DNA from: Progne subis subis
Lineage: Eukaryota > Chordata > Aves > Passeriformes > Hirundinidae
Length of the DNA: 64,000 nt
NCBI GenBank assembly: GCA_022316685.1
Contig: JAKJHU010000159.1
Coordinates: 372,001-436,000 of the forward strand
Direction of reading: 5' to 3'
This document shows positions 1 through 12,321 of the stretch, in pieces. Each line of letters opens with the position of its first letter. Position 1 is the first letter of the stretch. Under the pieces are notes generated by a model. The model was given only the letters and a program-made list of their open reading frames with translations, did not search any database and was not told the DNA's origin. The translations under genes were made by a program, and so were the position numbers.

Positions 1-1826
1 TCTAAACAGGAACAATACTGCTGAGCTGGGCCTTGGATCCATTGGGTTATTGCTGCCAAGTTCCCAACAAGCGGCTTCACAACACAGCAGAATAAAATTG
101 TGGGTGAGGTAATTTTTGCCGTTTTCTTTCCTTGATAATACTTCTCATTTAATTTATTTTCTTTGAGTTTGGTTGGTTTTCTCCCCATCCTTTCAGCTCA
201 CTGGAGGTGATGCTGCATGTTGTAGAGGAGGCTCTGGAGCAGGGATGTAGGAATACTGTGGGCTTTGCTCTTACAGATGTTCACTTCTGGATGACATCTT
301 CTGCTTTTGCAGTGATTAAAACCTTGTTTTAACTGGTTGCTATTGGGTGATCTCCAGCCAAATTCTCGCCCTGAATCTGATTGTGGGTGTACATTAAGCT
401 CTGGGATGTCCCCTGCTCATGGTATGTTGACTTTGAGTTGAGCTTTCTGGCCAAAGCCCGAGCTGCTGGATGTTCTCTGCTAGGAACAGATGGTCAGTGA
501 AAGTTCCATTTTTCAAGGTGTAACAGACTGTGTCTGTAAAACCTATGGAGTTCTTTAACAGCAATAACAGTTTTCTTAAACTGCATCTGTTTTTCCCACC
601 TGGAATATCGTTAACAGTAATTTGTATCATGGCTAGAATAGTTGGTTCATGGGCTCCAGCTTAACAGGAGGGAATAAGGCTTTTCTTGGGTGTTTTTGGT
701 TTAATGTCTGTTTTTCCTTCTTAGAGTGTTATTATGGAACTAGTTAAATGTGCGGATTTTATATATTTATCTGAATTGATTGGTTATCTTGCAAGAACAA
801 GCTGAAGATGTTGAAGAAATTCAAAACAAATCCTAAAAAAGGTGTTTTTAAAATTTTTAAAATATTTTTTTCATTTCGCTGCTTCCGTTTCCCACAGCAC
901 TTGGAGCATTGGCTTGTTCCAGCCCCGATTCATGCACGAAGCTAAAGAGATTTGTGACATTCGGTAAATAATATGCATAAATTGTGCCAATTAACGTTCT
1001 GAGTAATTACCAACAACAGAGTAAATACGAGGTTAATGAGATTAACAGGGCAGAGGAAGGAAAGCTCTGAGTGCCCCTCCCGGTGGCCCCGGAGCCCAGG
1101 GTGGCCCCATTGCTCTTGACGAGCCCAGCATGGCTGGAGCTGCAGCAGTGATTTTGCTGCTGTTCCCCATACAGAGCCTAATGAGTTCCTACTGCTGGCA
1201 TTTTGATTTAAATGCTGGATAATATTATTAAATTCCTTGCGAGGGTTGTTTTTAATAGTTGTTATTTGTGCTTTTCCCCCCCTGTGTATTTCTGGTTCTG
1301 GGGCTCAGTGATAAGGTGCCTGGTTATTCCCAGTCCTCTGACATCTTCTCCCAGACATCTGGTACCCTCCTGGATGTCTTCTCAAGGCCGCCAGAGGAAC
1401 TGGCCAAAATCTTTTCATGTTACTGTCAGAATATTGTACTCGGAAGAACTTTGAGATTAATTCTTATTTTCTTATCCTAAGCTCCATCCTGGCTTGATTT
1501 CATTTGTCCCTTTATTCCCTCTAGGAGCTCTTCATTACATGCTCTTCTTTAAGTCTTGCAGGGACAGAAAGTCCAATTTCCAAGAAAAACATGATTATTT
1601 TTCTACTCTAGTATCTCTCAAGCCCTCTCTCTTTTCCAGGTTAGTGGGTTTTCTGCTCTCTGTCCATCATCCTCCCGCATCCTCTGGCAGTCTTCAATGT
1701 TTTATCAATGTCTCCACCTCAGAATTGTTTATTTGAGTTTTCTCCACCCAAAATTGCATCTACCTGGTTCCCTCAAAGCTCTGGGCACCGACTCCCCTTG
1801 CTGGTCATGTCACAAACTGCAACCTA
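1..1826. other. Gene-free unique AT-rich DNA
   Basis: No repeat family or domain is recognised. Open frames here are 81 residues or shorter and overlap in several phases, as expected by chance. The stretch at about 960-1050 (many TTAA/TAAT motifs, little repetition) resembles the composition of avian conserved non-coding DNA, but this cannot be shown without an alignment. Confidence 0.6.
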
Positions 1827-1860
1827 TTTGTTTTGTTTTGTTTTGTTTTGTTTTGTTTTA
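1827..1860. repeat. (TTTTG)n microsatellite
   Basis: About six perfect copies of the pentamer TTTTG. It lies in unique DNA and is not attached to a recognisable retroelement tail. Confidence 0.9.
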
Positions 1861-2199
1861 AATGAAAATGCCTTACCTAGAGACCTATTTCGTTTACTCA
1901 AGATAAATGTTGTACTTATGACTGGTTTTTCTTGTTCCAGCAGTTCTGATTAAACCATGAACATTCCATGTAAGCAATTCATGTAGAATATGGGCACTGA
2001 ACATTGCTGAAATGAATTATTCACCTCTTAGCTTTTGTTTTCATTTCTTGGGTGTTTGGTTTTCTTTTTTGTGTGGGTTTATTTTTTAGATTTATTTTAT
2101 TATTGCAAGTTATTTTCCTCCTGTTTCAATTGTGTAGAGCAGTGATTTCTCTCTCCTCTCCGTTATTTTGTGCTTTGTTGTGAGGGTGACTGGTTAAGG

Positions 2200-2727
2200 G
2201 ATCAGGAACACATGTAGTGTTCTCCTCAACCCTTCCAGTTCAGGGAATGATGAGGAAGAACCAGGAAGATCCAGTAGATCAATACCTGGCCCTGAGCCTG
2301 GTGTCACCAGCAGATTTTTGGGTTTTCTTGTCATGGGACGCCGTGCCAGTGAGGCCCTTTGTTCTGCTGTCTCAGCAGAGGTAGGGGATGGAGATTCCTG
2401 CAGCAGCAAAGGCACCAGGGTTATTGATGGATTCAAAACTGTGGAAGTACCTGAGAACGGCCGTGTAGGAATTAGGGCTCCTTCCCCAAAAAGAGGGCGT
2501 GGGAACAAAAGCACCGGTGCCCACAGCATGGGCAACAAACAGGAGGAGCTGGAAGCCCCTGTGCAGCTGGAAAAATATGGCACAGTCGCCATGAGGGAAA
2601 CATGGTGGGGTGACTCCCACAGCTGGAGGGACAGGGAGCAGAGAGAAGCCCCCGTGATCTAAGGGGAAATGGTCAGTGACTTGCTGTGCCACTCGGGCCA
2701 CCACAAGTCTCTGGGGCCAGATGGAGT
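2200..2727 (+). mobile_element. CR1 LINE, internal ORF2 fragment (endonuclease start + RT start)
   Basis: A non-functional piece of a CR1 retrotransposon in the forward direction. The frame covering 2318-2662 ends with residues reading EELEAPVQLEKYGTVAMRET followed by WW, the start of the AP-type endonuclease domain of CR1 ORF2 (family pattern: EELE, then ITETWW). The glutamate of the ETWW motif, a metal-binding position, is retained. Immediately after a stop, at about 2669-2728, a second frame reads DLLCHSGHHKSLGPDGV, which matches the beginning of the CR1 reverse-transcriptase domain (KSxGPDGI). The region between these two domains, normally over 1 kb, is missing, so this is a deleted copy. 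Upstream bases to about 2200 probably belong to the ORF1/ORF2 boundary; that left edge is approximate. It ends exactly where an inverted CR1 3' end begins. Confidence 0.8.
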
Positions 2728-2940
2728 CATAGAATAGCTCGTGTTGGAAGGAATCTTAAAGATCATCCAGTTCCAACCCCCCTGCCATGGGCTGGGACAC
2801 CTTCCACTAGATCAGCTTGCCCAAACCCCCAACCAACCTGGCCTTGAACACTTCCAGTGATGGAGCATCCACCAGCTTCTCTGGGAAGCCTGTGCCAATA
2901 TTTCTCCACCCTCATTGTGAAAAATTTCTTCCTTAGAACC
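2727..2940 (-). mobile_element. CR1 LINE 3' end, 5'-truncated
   Basis: The reverse complement of the CR1 3' UTR. It opens with tcatagaatagc and the diagnostic 'ttggaaggaatcttaaagatcatccag', and continues through 'gacaccttccactag', 'ggccttgaacacttccag' and 'ttctctgggaagcctgtgcc'. It abuts the forward CR1 ORF2 fragment to its left. Confidence 0.93.
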
Positions 2941-5900
2941 TATGATGATGGGGTTTTGATGGGAACAGTTCCTCCCTTGCCCTGCACAGATGTGATAAAG
3001 AGCATTCTGAGGGAGAAGAAAGTAGTTTTGAGTTTTTTTGGTGGGGCCATCTCAGTCCCTTTTCCCCCGCTCCCGTTTTGGTTGGTAACTGGGGGAGCAG
3101 TTGATCGGAGCGTTGTCTCTCCGTGCCGAGGCTGTGGCCATGAGTCCCACTGCTGGTCAGCCTGCAGGGAAGTTGTGCTGGTGCTTCCAGATCTTGCAGT
3201 GCAGCTGGACTAAGGTGTTGCTGAGCTCCAGGGTGGCAAGACCTCCGTAAGGCGAGGAGCGTGTTAAATCATAACATCTTAAATGCTCGTGGTTTAATTT
3301 TGATATTTTTTGCGAATGTAAAAATGATGGAAGCAGCAAGTGTGTGTGTGAATGCAAGGGAGGGACTCGCATATATTCCTGTGTGAGGGCAGGGGAAACA
3401 ACTCAGCTTGCTGCAGCTTGTTGCTAATATTTGTGTCTGAGTGCTTAAAATTTCACAAGAGATATTAAGACTTGAGAAATGCGTTTTGTTGCCTTGTAAG
3501 TGTATGATTAGACCTTCATCATTTTCTTCTTTTTCACTGTGGGAATCTTTAAGTCGTTACGCTTGTTTTCTTCAGGCATCATACTGAAAGCAAAGAGTGG
3601 CGTCGTTATTTATTTATTTTTTGGAACGTGCTCCTCTCTGCCTGTTTTATGCAAAAGCACTTTAATTGATCTTGCAGACGGTCGAGAAGAGGACAAAGAA
3701 GAAAATATTTAATGCAGCGTATAATTCTTTTGGGTTTTGCCTCAAAATAAAAAACCACTTTGCAAGGATTGATGTATCTAAACACATTTTATGTAGACAG
3801 AACAGCTGCATTTTATCTGCCTACTGCAGGAGGCAGGATGCAGAGAAATGCCTTAATCAATGGTATGAAATGGTTCAGGGTAACTCCCAAACTGCTCCAG
3901 TGGTGGAACACATTGCCAGTTTCTGGCCACCTTGATTACAATTGCTGTATCTTTCTATAGTTGTGATTTTTGTGACTATTTTAATTTAATCTTCTTGAAT
4001 GTTAAAAATCAAAATTATGCAGGTTCTTTCCTTGCTGTGCTGAACTGAAGCACAGTAACATCCCATTCAACCAGGAGTCTTTCCTATGCATTTTGCAGCT
4101 CCAGGATACTTTGGATGAGGTGAAAGGACTGTGGCTTGTCATTAATTCTCCTACTGCATCCAGAGCTGAGTCAAGCCTGGCAGTTGAACACAGATTGCTT
4201 GAACTGCAAAGTATCACTTCAGTGTCAACACCTCCCTTCTGTCTACTTAAGATGAAACAACTGCAGGGATTTGATGCTGTTTGTTTCCCTTCAAGGTTTG
4301 AGGTCTGAACATCTTCAGTGCTGGTGGAGTCAGGAATATTTACGGGCTGGAGTCACCTTGCTTTGGCTCTGTCGTAGTCAAAGGTCAAATTAAATAGTGT
4401 GTGTCAGGTCCTGTTCCGTGTTTGTGATTTGCTGGGGCTGAGATGTGGAATGCACACATGAATTAATGCACAGTTCCATGGCTCACTCCTTCAATACTAA
4501 GGATTTCTGGACATATATGGACATGGCCTGCAAGAGTCAGCTGAGAGACGCCTGAAAGCTCTCCATAAAACAGTGAGCTTTAGGAAGCCCTCTGTAGCCT
4601 GGAAAGACTGAAATGTGGACCACTAGGGTTGTTGTCACCTTTATGTGCTGGAGATTTGGTAAATTTAATTGAGTTAAAATACTTCGAAAAGATTAACCTT
4701 TTTAGAAGTTGTGTCAATGTCCTGAATGACTCGAATAAGTGAAAATCCCTTATTTAAAAAGCTTTTTCGTAGTTTGGAGGTTTTCAGCTGCGTTCATTTG
4801 AAATATGCCTTTTGCCATGACTTTAGAGTGCATTTTCAATATATTTTGGAGTTTCTTTTATTTAGTATTGAGCTTGAGAAAGAACCACCCCTGTCAGCCT
4901 CCCTACCCCCAAAAAGAAGGATGAGTAAAAGCAGGAAGTAAGCAAGAAGAGCTTGTCATTAAACCTAAATCCACTTACAAACATCTAGTAAAAAGGCATC
5001 TTCAGAGGCTCGTTCTGTACTTTTATTGCAAGGATGGTGTTCTGCTGCTGTATATATCAGAGAACTGGGTTACAGCACATCCTCTGTCCTCAACAACTGC
5101 TTAGAGCTGTAGGTTTTTGTGTTCAAGCCGATGAATATTTTAGCTTGATGTCTCCAAGGGTAAAATGAAGGAGTAGCTGCTCTGAGGGATTAATACAGAG
5201 TGAATTAGATGTTTGTAAAAGGCATTAAAAGCTGCAGTCACTGTATTGAATCCTGGCATTGGAAATGCGAGGAGAGATGCTGTGGTGCATCCCCCTGCTG
5301 CAGAGGGACATCCATCTGGATGGCAGGATGAAAGCAGCTGGTTGTTTGTTTAGTGGGTGAAAAAAGGGGAAAAAAACCCCCTTACTCCCCACTCCCTCTC
5401 CTCTTTCCCAGCATCAGTCACAAAAATAGTTGTAACAAACCTTGGGGATGTTGCTTCTCTTTTACCTCACAGTTTCAGCAAGTGCCACAGGCCACGTGCT
5501 TGTGGGTACCAGGAGGATGATATTTCTTGACCCTAGAAGCTGCATCCCAACTTTTTCTCCCTGTCTACCAGCTACAAGGCAGGAATAACACATCCCAATG
5601 GGCAAGGAGATGCCCAAGGAATAGCTCACAATAGAGGATGGTGTCCTCTGGGTGTCCTGCTCCTACAGCATCACCAGGAGGGGAGCCAGGCACCATCTTT
5701 GGCATAGGTAGACACTCACTGAGGGTACTGAGACCTGTTTTCCCACTGCAAAAATTATTCTGGAGCCCCAGCAATGCTTGGAGCAGCCCAGCCCTTTTTC
5801 TGCTTGTTTGGCTTGGGGCTGTTTATTTTGCCACCTTCTCAGAAATCTCTCAGCTCAGCTCGCTTTTTTTAGAAATATGCTATCATCGTTTGTGATCCGA

Positions 5901-6460
5901 AAGCCTCTCCTGCAATGGAGGAGGTTTGGGGCTGTTATTTTTAACTGAATGTTTCATTGATCTGATTTACAGCACTAGCTGCTGGTCCCTGTATTAGCAA
6001 GAGAGCAGAGGGGCAGCTGTGGTGTGGGGCAGGGAGGGAGTGCTGTGGGGAGGTCTTGAGTTCCCTCGCTTGTCAGAGCTGATTCATCACAGAGCTGCAG
6101 TCTAAAGATGCCTTTTTGCATAATTTTAAGTTGCTAAAAGTCAAGGCTCGACTCTCTTGTAAGTGGATTCATGGATTTCAGCCCTGTCCAACATTTTGGC
6201 CTTGGAGTGTTAAGCCAACACCAGAATCTGATGCATTCCAAACAAAACCCTACCAAGAATAATTTTTAAAAAAATGCTTAGCTTTTTGATAGACAAGATG
6301 CAGTTTCAACTCTTATGAAGCAGCTTGTGCTTCCTCTTGGGTTAAATTAATCTTGCTGTATTCCCAGCTGAAGAGCTTGAGTTTCAGCTACTGGGACATG
6401 GTGGGACCTTGGCTGATGTGGTAGGATGGAGGGTGGCTTCTTCTGGCAGTGTCATTCTCT
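2941..6460. other. Gene-free unique DNA
   Basis: About 3.5 kb with no recognised repeat or gene. The longest open frame (2857-3213, 118 codons) starts inside the CR1 remnant and has no recognisable domain. A frame at 4093-4308 follows a plausible acceptor-like TTTTGCAG, but it is short, unrecognised and not flanked by other coding sequence, so it is not called an exon. Confidence 0.55.
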
Positions 6461-6830
6461 CCTGGAGAAAAGGAGACTCAGGGGGGACCTTATCACTCTC
6501 TGTAACTACCTGGAAAGAGGTTCTAGTGAGGTGGGTGTCAGTCTCTTCTCCCAGGTGACAAGTGACAGGGTGAGAGGAAATGGCCTAAAACTTCAGCCAA
6601 GGGAGGTTTAGATTGGATTTTAGGAAAAACTTTTTCACTGCCAGGGTTGTTAAGCATTAGAAAAGGTTGCACAGGGAAGGAGTCGAGTCACTATCCCTGG
6701 AAACGTTCAAAAATCGTGTGGCTGTGGCGCTTTGAGGCCGTGTCTTAGTGATGAACATGGTGATGGTGCTGGGTTAATGGTTGGACTTGGTGATCTTGGA
6801 GGTCGTTTTCAAACTCAACGATTCTCGGAT
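6461..6830 (+). mobile_element. CR1 LINE 3' end (divergent subfamily)
   Basis: Forward CR1. Diagnostic stretches are the 'cctggagaaaaggagactca' block, the 'gaggtttagattggattttagg' block, 'ttgcacagggaaggagtcgagtcac' and 'gttggacttggtgatcttgg'. The subfamily is the one whose copies also occur at 27.9, 34.6 and 59.7 kb ('gtttagat.ggatattagga'). It is highly diverged, so old. Confidence 0.88.
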
Positions 6831-7966
6831 TGTCTGTGATGTGGAGAGCAAAGCCTTCATGGAGTGTAAACCAGAGCTGGGAGCACCTGAAACCTTCAAT
6901 GACAGGTTTGAGTGTTCAGCTCAGTCCTAACCAAGTGCACAAATAAAGCTGAAAGCCTCAGGAACAGATTATTTTTCTACTTGATGAGCCAGAAAATTAA
7001 ATACAAACAGAATATTTGGGACATAGGTCTGAAAGTGAAAGCAGATGAGTACCATTGGGTTGTTTTCAGAATTTTTTTTTACCTTTTTTGATAGTTTGAA
7101 GTCTCTCACTTCCTTTAAGGCTTTCTCATGTGTCTTTCTGCCTCTTACGCTGAACTAGGTTGGTTGCGTTAATCACATCAGAGAAAAAAAATACAGTTCA
7201 CCGATTTTGTCCTCCACCCAACCATCAATGTATGTATTCACCAAGCATGTAAGGACTTAATCGCTCAGTATCCTCAAGGAAAACTCAGGCAAAATCACTG
7301 ATTATCTGTTTTTTTGGTATCATGCAATCAATCAGTTAACATGTGCCCAGGTCTGGATTACCCATGTGGGTTGTTTGCTGCCTCTGTGGATGCTTTGAAG
7401 AACAAATTGAGGCATGAAGCTGAGGAGGGGGAGTGTCCATGGATGCAGGGAGGGTGTGGAGAGGTTGGGACAGAAGCATCATGGGGATGTGGAGTGGGAG
7501 AACAGGGGTTGTCATGACAGGAAGCTTTTTGTAGGGGACATAGGTGGGGATTCATCATCAATTTCTGCAGTCTTCAGTGCTAAGCAGAACAGAGATGTGT
7601 GGGTTTATCCTGCCCAGCCTTGTGTAGACCAGAAAAAGTGTAGAAGGGATGTCTTTTTTTTTTCAAGATGTTCTGAAAGTTGGGCATTTAGGACATCGTC
7701 CTTTATCTTCCTGATGCAAAATAACAGAACTACTTAACATTCCATATATTTGGTGTATGTCCTCTCCTCCCCTGGAAGTGGAACTGATGGGAATGCCAAG
7801 GAACTCAATTATGAAAAGTAGCAGCTCTGTGAGGTCAGGGTGGCTACCTGTGTTTCAGAGATCCTCAGGTGTTTCAAGGCAAGTGTATTCATGTGAATAG
7901 TCCAAATTTAGAAAGGAAAGTAGTGTGAGATTCAGCCTGTCCTGCTAGGTTGAGCTTCTCATATAC
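6831..7966. other. Gene-free unique DNA
   Basis: No repeat or coding signal recognised. The 107-codon frame at 7414-7737 overlaps other frames on both strands and has no known domain. Confidence 0.55.
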
Positions 7967-8350
7967 TCACAGAATGACATAATCACAGAATCTTTAGGGT
8001 TGGAAGGGACCTCTGGAGCTCATCCAATCCAGCCCCCTGCCAAGGCAAGGTGAGGCAGGAACACATCCAGGTGGGTTTGGAATGTCTCCAGAGAGGGAGA
8101 ATCCCTGCCCTCCCTGGGCTGCTGTTCCAGTGCTCTGCCACCCTCCATGAAAAGATGTTCTTCCTCAGATTGAGGTGGGACTTGTGTTTTAGTTAGTGGC
8201 CGTTGACCTTGTCCTGTTGTTGAGCGCCCTAAAAAGAGCCTGGCACCATCCTCTTGACTCCCGTCTTGGAGATATTTGTGTGGATTGATGAGATCCCTTC
8301 TCAGACTTCTCCAGACTGACCAGGCCTGGCTCCCACAGGAGCTTTCTCCC
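7967..8350 (-). mobile_element. CR1 LINE 3' end (older subfamily)
   Basis: The reverse-complement CR1 end starts with tcacagaatgacataatcac and 'gggttggaagggacctctgg', followed by 'ccctgccctccctgggctg', 'ccttgtcctgttgttg' and 'cttctccagactgaccaggc'. The 'dctctggagctcatccaatcc' variant is typical of an older CR1 subfamily than the 'ccttaaagatcatc' copies that dominate this window. Confidence 0.92.
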
Positions 8351-8411
8351 AGCTGGACTTTGAACTGTGGAGAATCCACTGAAGCCAATGTGTGTCAGTT
8401 TTCTCTGATGA

Positions 8412-8510
8412 CATAGAATCATGGAATCATGGAATGGTTGAAAGGGATGTCAAAGACCACCCCATTCCAACCCACAGCCATGGATGGGGAACCTTCCACC
8501 AGACCAGGTT
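8412..8510 (-). mobile_element. CR1 LINE 3' terminal fragment
   Basis: Only the terminal 100 bp are present: two 8-bp terminal repeats (catagaat/catggaat), then 'ggttgaaagggatgtcaaagacc', 'ccattccaaccc' and 'ccttccaccagaccagg'. It lies about 60 bp from the preceding CR1 in the same orientation but is a different subfamily, so it is a separate insertion. Confidence 0.88.
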
Positions 8511-10095
8511 ATAGGCAGTGCAGACTTCCATCGTGTTCTGCCAAAAAACTAACTTATAGAGTCTCCCCTTTACTTGAGAAACTGCGCTTTCATCAGATGA
8601 TGGTGTTCAGGAGGGAGGAAGTGAACTCTTTACATCACTTATCTCTTGTATCTCAGTGCTTATCTCCTGTAGTATTCACAAAAAGGCCAAAAGCTGAAGC
8701 ACAGCCAGCTCAGGGCAGCAATCGTGTGCACTCTGCTGCAGGGAGATCCTGGCTCCCCAGACTTCTTCACTAACAGGAATGAGCCATCTGGGAGGCAGGA
8801 GATGACTCCAAACCGTTCTGTTGGTATGGGTGACTCTGCCAAGGAGGAGGCTCCCGTCACACTGGGTGCTACTATTGGTGGCACTGATGCAGATCTTGTG
8901 TGCTCCACCATGAGCACTGGAGATGAGCTCACTCCTCTGCCTGGAGTGAGGAAGGCTCTTGCACACCCAGACTTCTTCTCTAGTTGCTCTTTTCCCTGAA
9001 TGGCCAAATAGGCTCATTTTTTCCCTCTTGAAATGTTGTTTGTAAACTTTTCTCTTATCTTCTGCTGCCTTCAATTTACTAATGACCTTTCCTGCAGCCT
9101 GAATGCAGTGTTCCTGATACTGTGAGCAATGTAAACTGTCTTAAATTATACCCCTCGTCTGCCATCCATCTCAGTTTGGTTTTGCAGGGAGATTGTGCGT
9201 TATCCCTTGGAGTTTGCTTTCAGAATTGAGGATGGTGATAAATAAATGCTGTTGGTAGCAATGTGAGAATGTGGCCTGCTTTAATCAGCTCAGTATGTGG
9301 AAAAAGAAAGAAGGCATTTAATTTTTTTTTTTTTTTTTCTTCATGTATGTCTTGTATAGAGCCCTGTATCTTCTTCAACCTAGGTTTCCTAGGGTTATAG
9401 GCAAAGATGTTCCTGTCAGCTGATTTTCCTGCCTCACATCTGGAAATGCCAGTTAGGGTCACTGCAATAAAGGCAGCTGCACTAATGCAAACTCTGCTAT
9501 GTGTGCCTTCCTTTGCATGCTTCCTCTGCACCTGGAATTGTTTCCCTCTCCATGAAATGACTTTTGATTGGACACCTACAGGTGTGTTGCTGTATTTTTC
9601 TTGGTAATCTCTGTCACTCCCCTAATTTTTACACGGCAGTTTAGCGGAAGGGCTGTTGAGATCCAGCTGTGTTGGCATTCATCAGTTATGCTCTGACTCG
9701 ACTGCAAACAAGACCCTGTATTTTGTTTGCAGTCAAGATGGTAAGAAAACCTTAAAATAGAAAAGTAAATTCATGCAATGAATGATACAGATTTAATTTT
9801 TGGATTAAAGTGACAAAAATCAGGTCACTTTTTAACTGAAGAACACTTTTCTGTTAATTATGGTTCCAATTTCTTCAACAATGGGAGAGTAACATGGGCA
9901 AATCCATTTGGTGGAGCACAACAGATTTATGTTGGAAACAAACTGTGGCATTTGCTGGTTGGGCACAGGATACTTGGGAAGCAAGAAGGGAGTCTTCAGG
10001 CCTCTGGTTGTGGGACACCTACTTCTGACAGGGGTTTTTTGGGGTGCAATACATTGACATTCTGGTGCTTGTCAGATTATGTATATAAAAGTTAT
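8511..10095. other. Gene-free unique DNA with T-tract
   Basis: A poly(T) run at about 9320-9338 and the hairpin at 9700-9734 (listed separately) are the only structures seen. The opposed 114-132-codon frames at 8.4-9.1 kb overlap on both strands and show no domain. Confidence 0.55.
9700..9734. repeat. Perfect 12-bp inverted repeat
   Basis: Arms GACTGCAAACAA (9700-9711) and TTGTTTGCAGTC (9723-9734) are exactly complementary around an 11-nt spacer. The surrounding unique DNA (about 9640-9745) carries no known repeat. It could be a small transcript hairpin, a paired binding site, or chance. Confidence 0.85.
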
Positions 10096-10510
10096 GGAAT
10101 CATAGAATGGTTTGGTTTGGAGGGGACCTTAAAAATCAACTTGTTCCAACTCGTGGGCCGGAGTACCTTCCACTATCCCAGGTTGCTTCAAGCCCTCTCC
10201 AGCCTTGGCCTTGGACACTCCCAGGGGTGGGGCAGCCACGTCTTCTCTGGGCAGCCTGTGCCAGGTCCTCACCACCCTCACAGTGAAGAATTTTTCCTTC
10301 CCAATATCTGATCTGCTCTATTTAAGTTTGAAGCCATTTCTCTTTGTCCTATCACTACATGTCCCTCTCCAGCTCTCTTGTAGATTCCCCTTCAGGTACT
10401 GAAAGGCCACAATTTAAGTCACTTTGAAGCATTTGCTTCTCCAGGCTGAACAATCCCGATTCTGTCAGCGTTTCCTGGTAGGAGAGGTGTTCCATCCCTC
10501 TTCATGGCCC
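10096..10510 (-). mobile_element. CR1 LINE 3' end, long copy
   Basis: About 415 bp of reverse-complement CR1, from ggaatcatagaatggtttgg through 'cccttcaggtactgaaaggc', 'tctccaggctgaac' and 'gagaggtgttccatccct'. It covers almost the whole CR1 3' UTR and enters the end of ORF2. Confidence 0.95.
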
Positions 10511-10516
10511 AGTTCA

Positions 10517-10580
10517 GAATTATAGAATCATTTTGTTTGGAAAAGACCTCTAAGATTATCAAGTCCAACCCTTAACATTG
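10517..10580 (-). mobile_element. CR1 LINE terminal scrap (different subfamily)
   Basis: A 64-bp terminus: 'attatagaatcattttgtttgg' then 'aaaagacctctaagattatcaagtccaaccc'. The 'gacctctaagattatc' reading separates it from the copy next to it; it resembles the copy at 55.5 kb. Confidence 0.8.
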
Positions 10581-11001
10581 TACTGTTAAATTAAATTATT
10601 AAAGTGACTGGAGAACTGGAGCAGTAGTGATTGACTCCATTACTTTTGGTGACACCACCAAGACTGGCCTTGCTGTGCATGGGGACACCAGTCAGGATGT
10701 CACAAAAGAAATGGCTAAAACACAATCCTGAGAAGGAACATCTCCATCTGCTCTCCACTCTCCATCTGCTGGAGACCAAGTAGAAGGCACCTCATTTTCC
10801 ACAGATTTGCCTTTTACCTCCTGACACTTCATCTGCCACTTGCTGTGTCTAGTTGCCCCCTCCACCACAGGAGGAACCATAAGCCTGGTTGGTTTCCCAT
10901 TTGTTTACTCATAGATAATCCACTCACTGAGTAATTGCTGAAAATGTTGTGCTTTGGTCTGTTTCTCCACCCTGGTGTTTAATTATCATTCTTTCCTTGA
11001 T

Positions 11002-11430
11002 TCATAGAACCTCAGAATAATTTGGGTTGGAAGGGACCTTAAAGACCATTTTGTTCCAAACCCCTGCCATGTGCAGGGACACCTCCCACTGTCCCAGGTT
11101 GCTCCAAGCCCCATCCAACCTGGCCTTGGACACTTCCAGGGATGGGGCAGCCACAGCTTCTCTGGGAAATCTTTGCTAGGGCCTCACCACCCTTACAGGG
11201 AGGAATTTCTTCTTAAGGAATAAACTAAATTCACTGTTTTTCAATTTAATTAATTTCCCTTGTGTCCTATCCCTTCATGCCCTTGTGAAAAGTCCCTCTC
11301 CACCCTTCCTGTAGGCCCCTTTAGGTACTGGGAGGGGCTCTAAGGTCTCCTGGAGCCTTCTCTTCTTCATGCTGATCAGCCCCAACTGTCTCAGCCTGTC
11401 TTCACAGGAGAAGTGGTTCCTACCCTTAAT
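11002..11430 (-). mobile_element. CR1 LINE 3' end, long copy
   Basis: About 430 bp of reverse-complement CR1: tcatagaacctcagaataat, 'ttggaagggaccttaaagacc', 'cctggccttggacacttcc', 'cttgtgtcctatcccttcatgcc', 'tctcagcctgtcttcacagg'. Confidence 0.95.
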
Positions 11431-12310
11431 ACTTCCCTTCATTTTCAGGCTGATAGTTATGGTTGTTTAAAATTTATTTTTCTTTTTTTCTCTGATTTGT
11501 TTGAGGCTGTCCAAAAGTTTCAAGTTACAGGAGCAGCTGAAAAGGTCAGGAGAATGGGACCAGTGACAGGGAAGATCAGCACAGACCTCTGATGTTTCTT
11601 GTATCACTGTCATTCTTTGTGGTGATCATCACCATGTTGCTGGGAAAGGCTGAAAAAGTGGCATCTGTCCCTCCACAGCCATGGAGCCTTTTTGTTTGAA
11701 CATATAAGAAAATTATAGGATGCGTGTCTGGACGCAATGCCATGGGAACAAGTAGTAAAGGCTTCTCTCTCAGCTCAAGAAGATCTCTTTCCTGGAGGGG
11801 TATTTCAAGAAATGCATCTCCTATGACTTCTGCATCCCTTGTGACACAGCATTCCTCTTGACTTTTGGTAGCCTATTTGTGGAAGTATTCAGAGAACATA
11901 TTCTCCTACATGTTCTTCCATCTGTCTTTTCCTCAAACTCACTGGCCTTGGTGACTGCTTAAGAATAGATGTGCTTTCTGCGTTATGTTGAGAAGGCAGT
12001 TAAGAATTTATTTTTTGACCTTTCTGTGTTTAGATGATAATATTTTTAGTGTCTTCTATGATGGCTGCTTCTGAGTCGAATTGGACTCTCTTTTCCCATT
12101 TAAATGCAGAGGAGAAAACCTGGTCAGTGTCTTAATCCAAAAGATATTTTGGGTTGTTTTACCACCTGGGCCAGGCTGTGCAAGAACGCTTTTCATGGAT
12201 CTTAATTGTTTTACATCATTCATAAAACTCTTTCTTGGGAATGGAGGAACTGTGCTTGTAGCATTTACCAGTTTGCAAGAATGTGCAGTTGCCTGGCTGT
12301 ACAGACCCTG

Positions 12311-12321
12311 AATAAACGTGC

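Noticed and set aside
4081..4310. Possible exon after a TTTTGCAG acceptor-like site
   Set aside because: Short, no recognisable protein, no matching donor or neighbouring exons.
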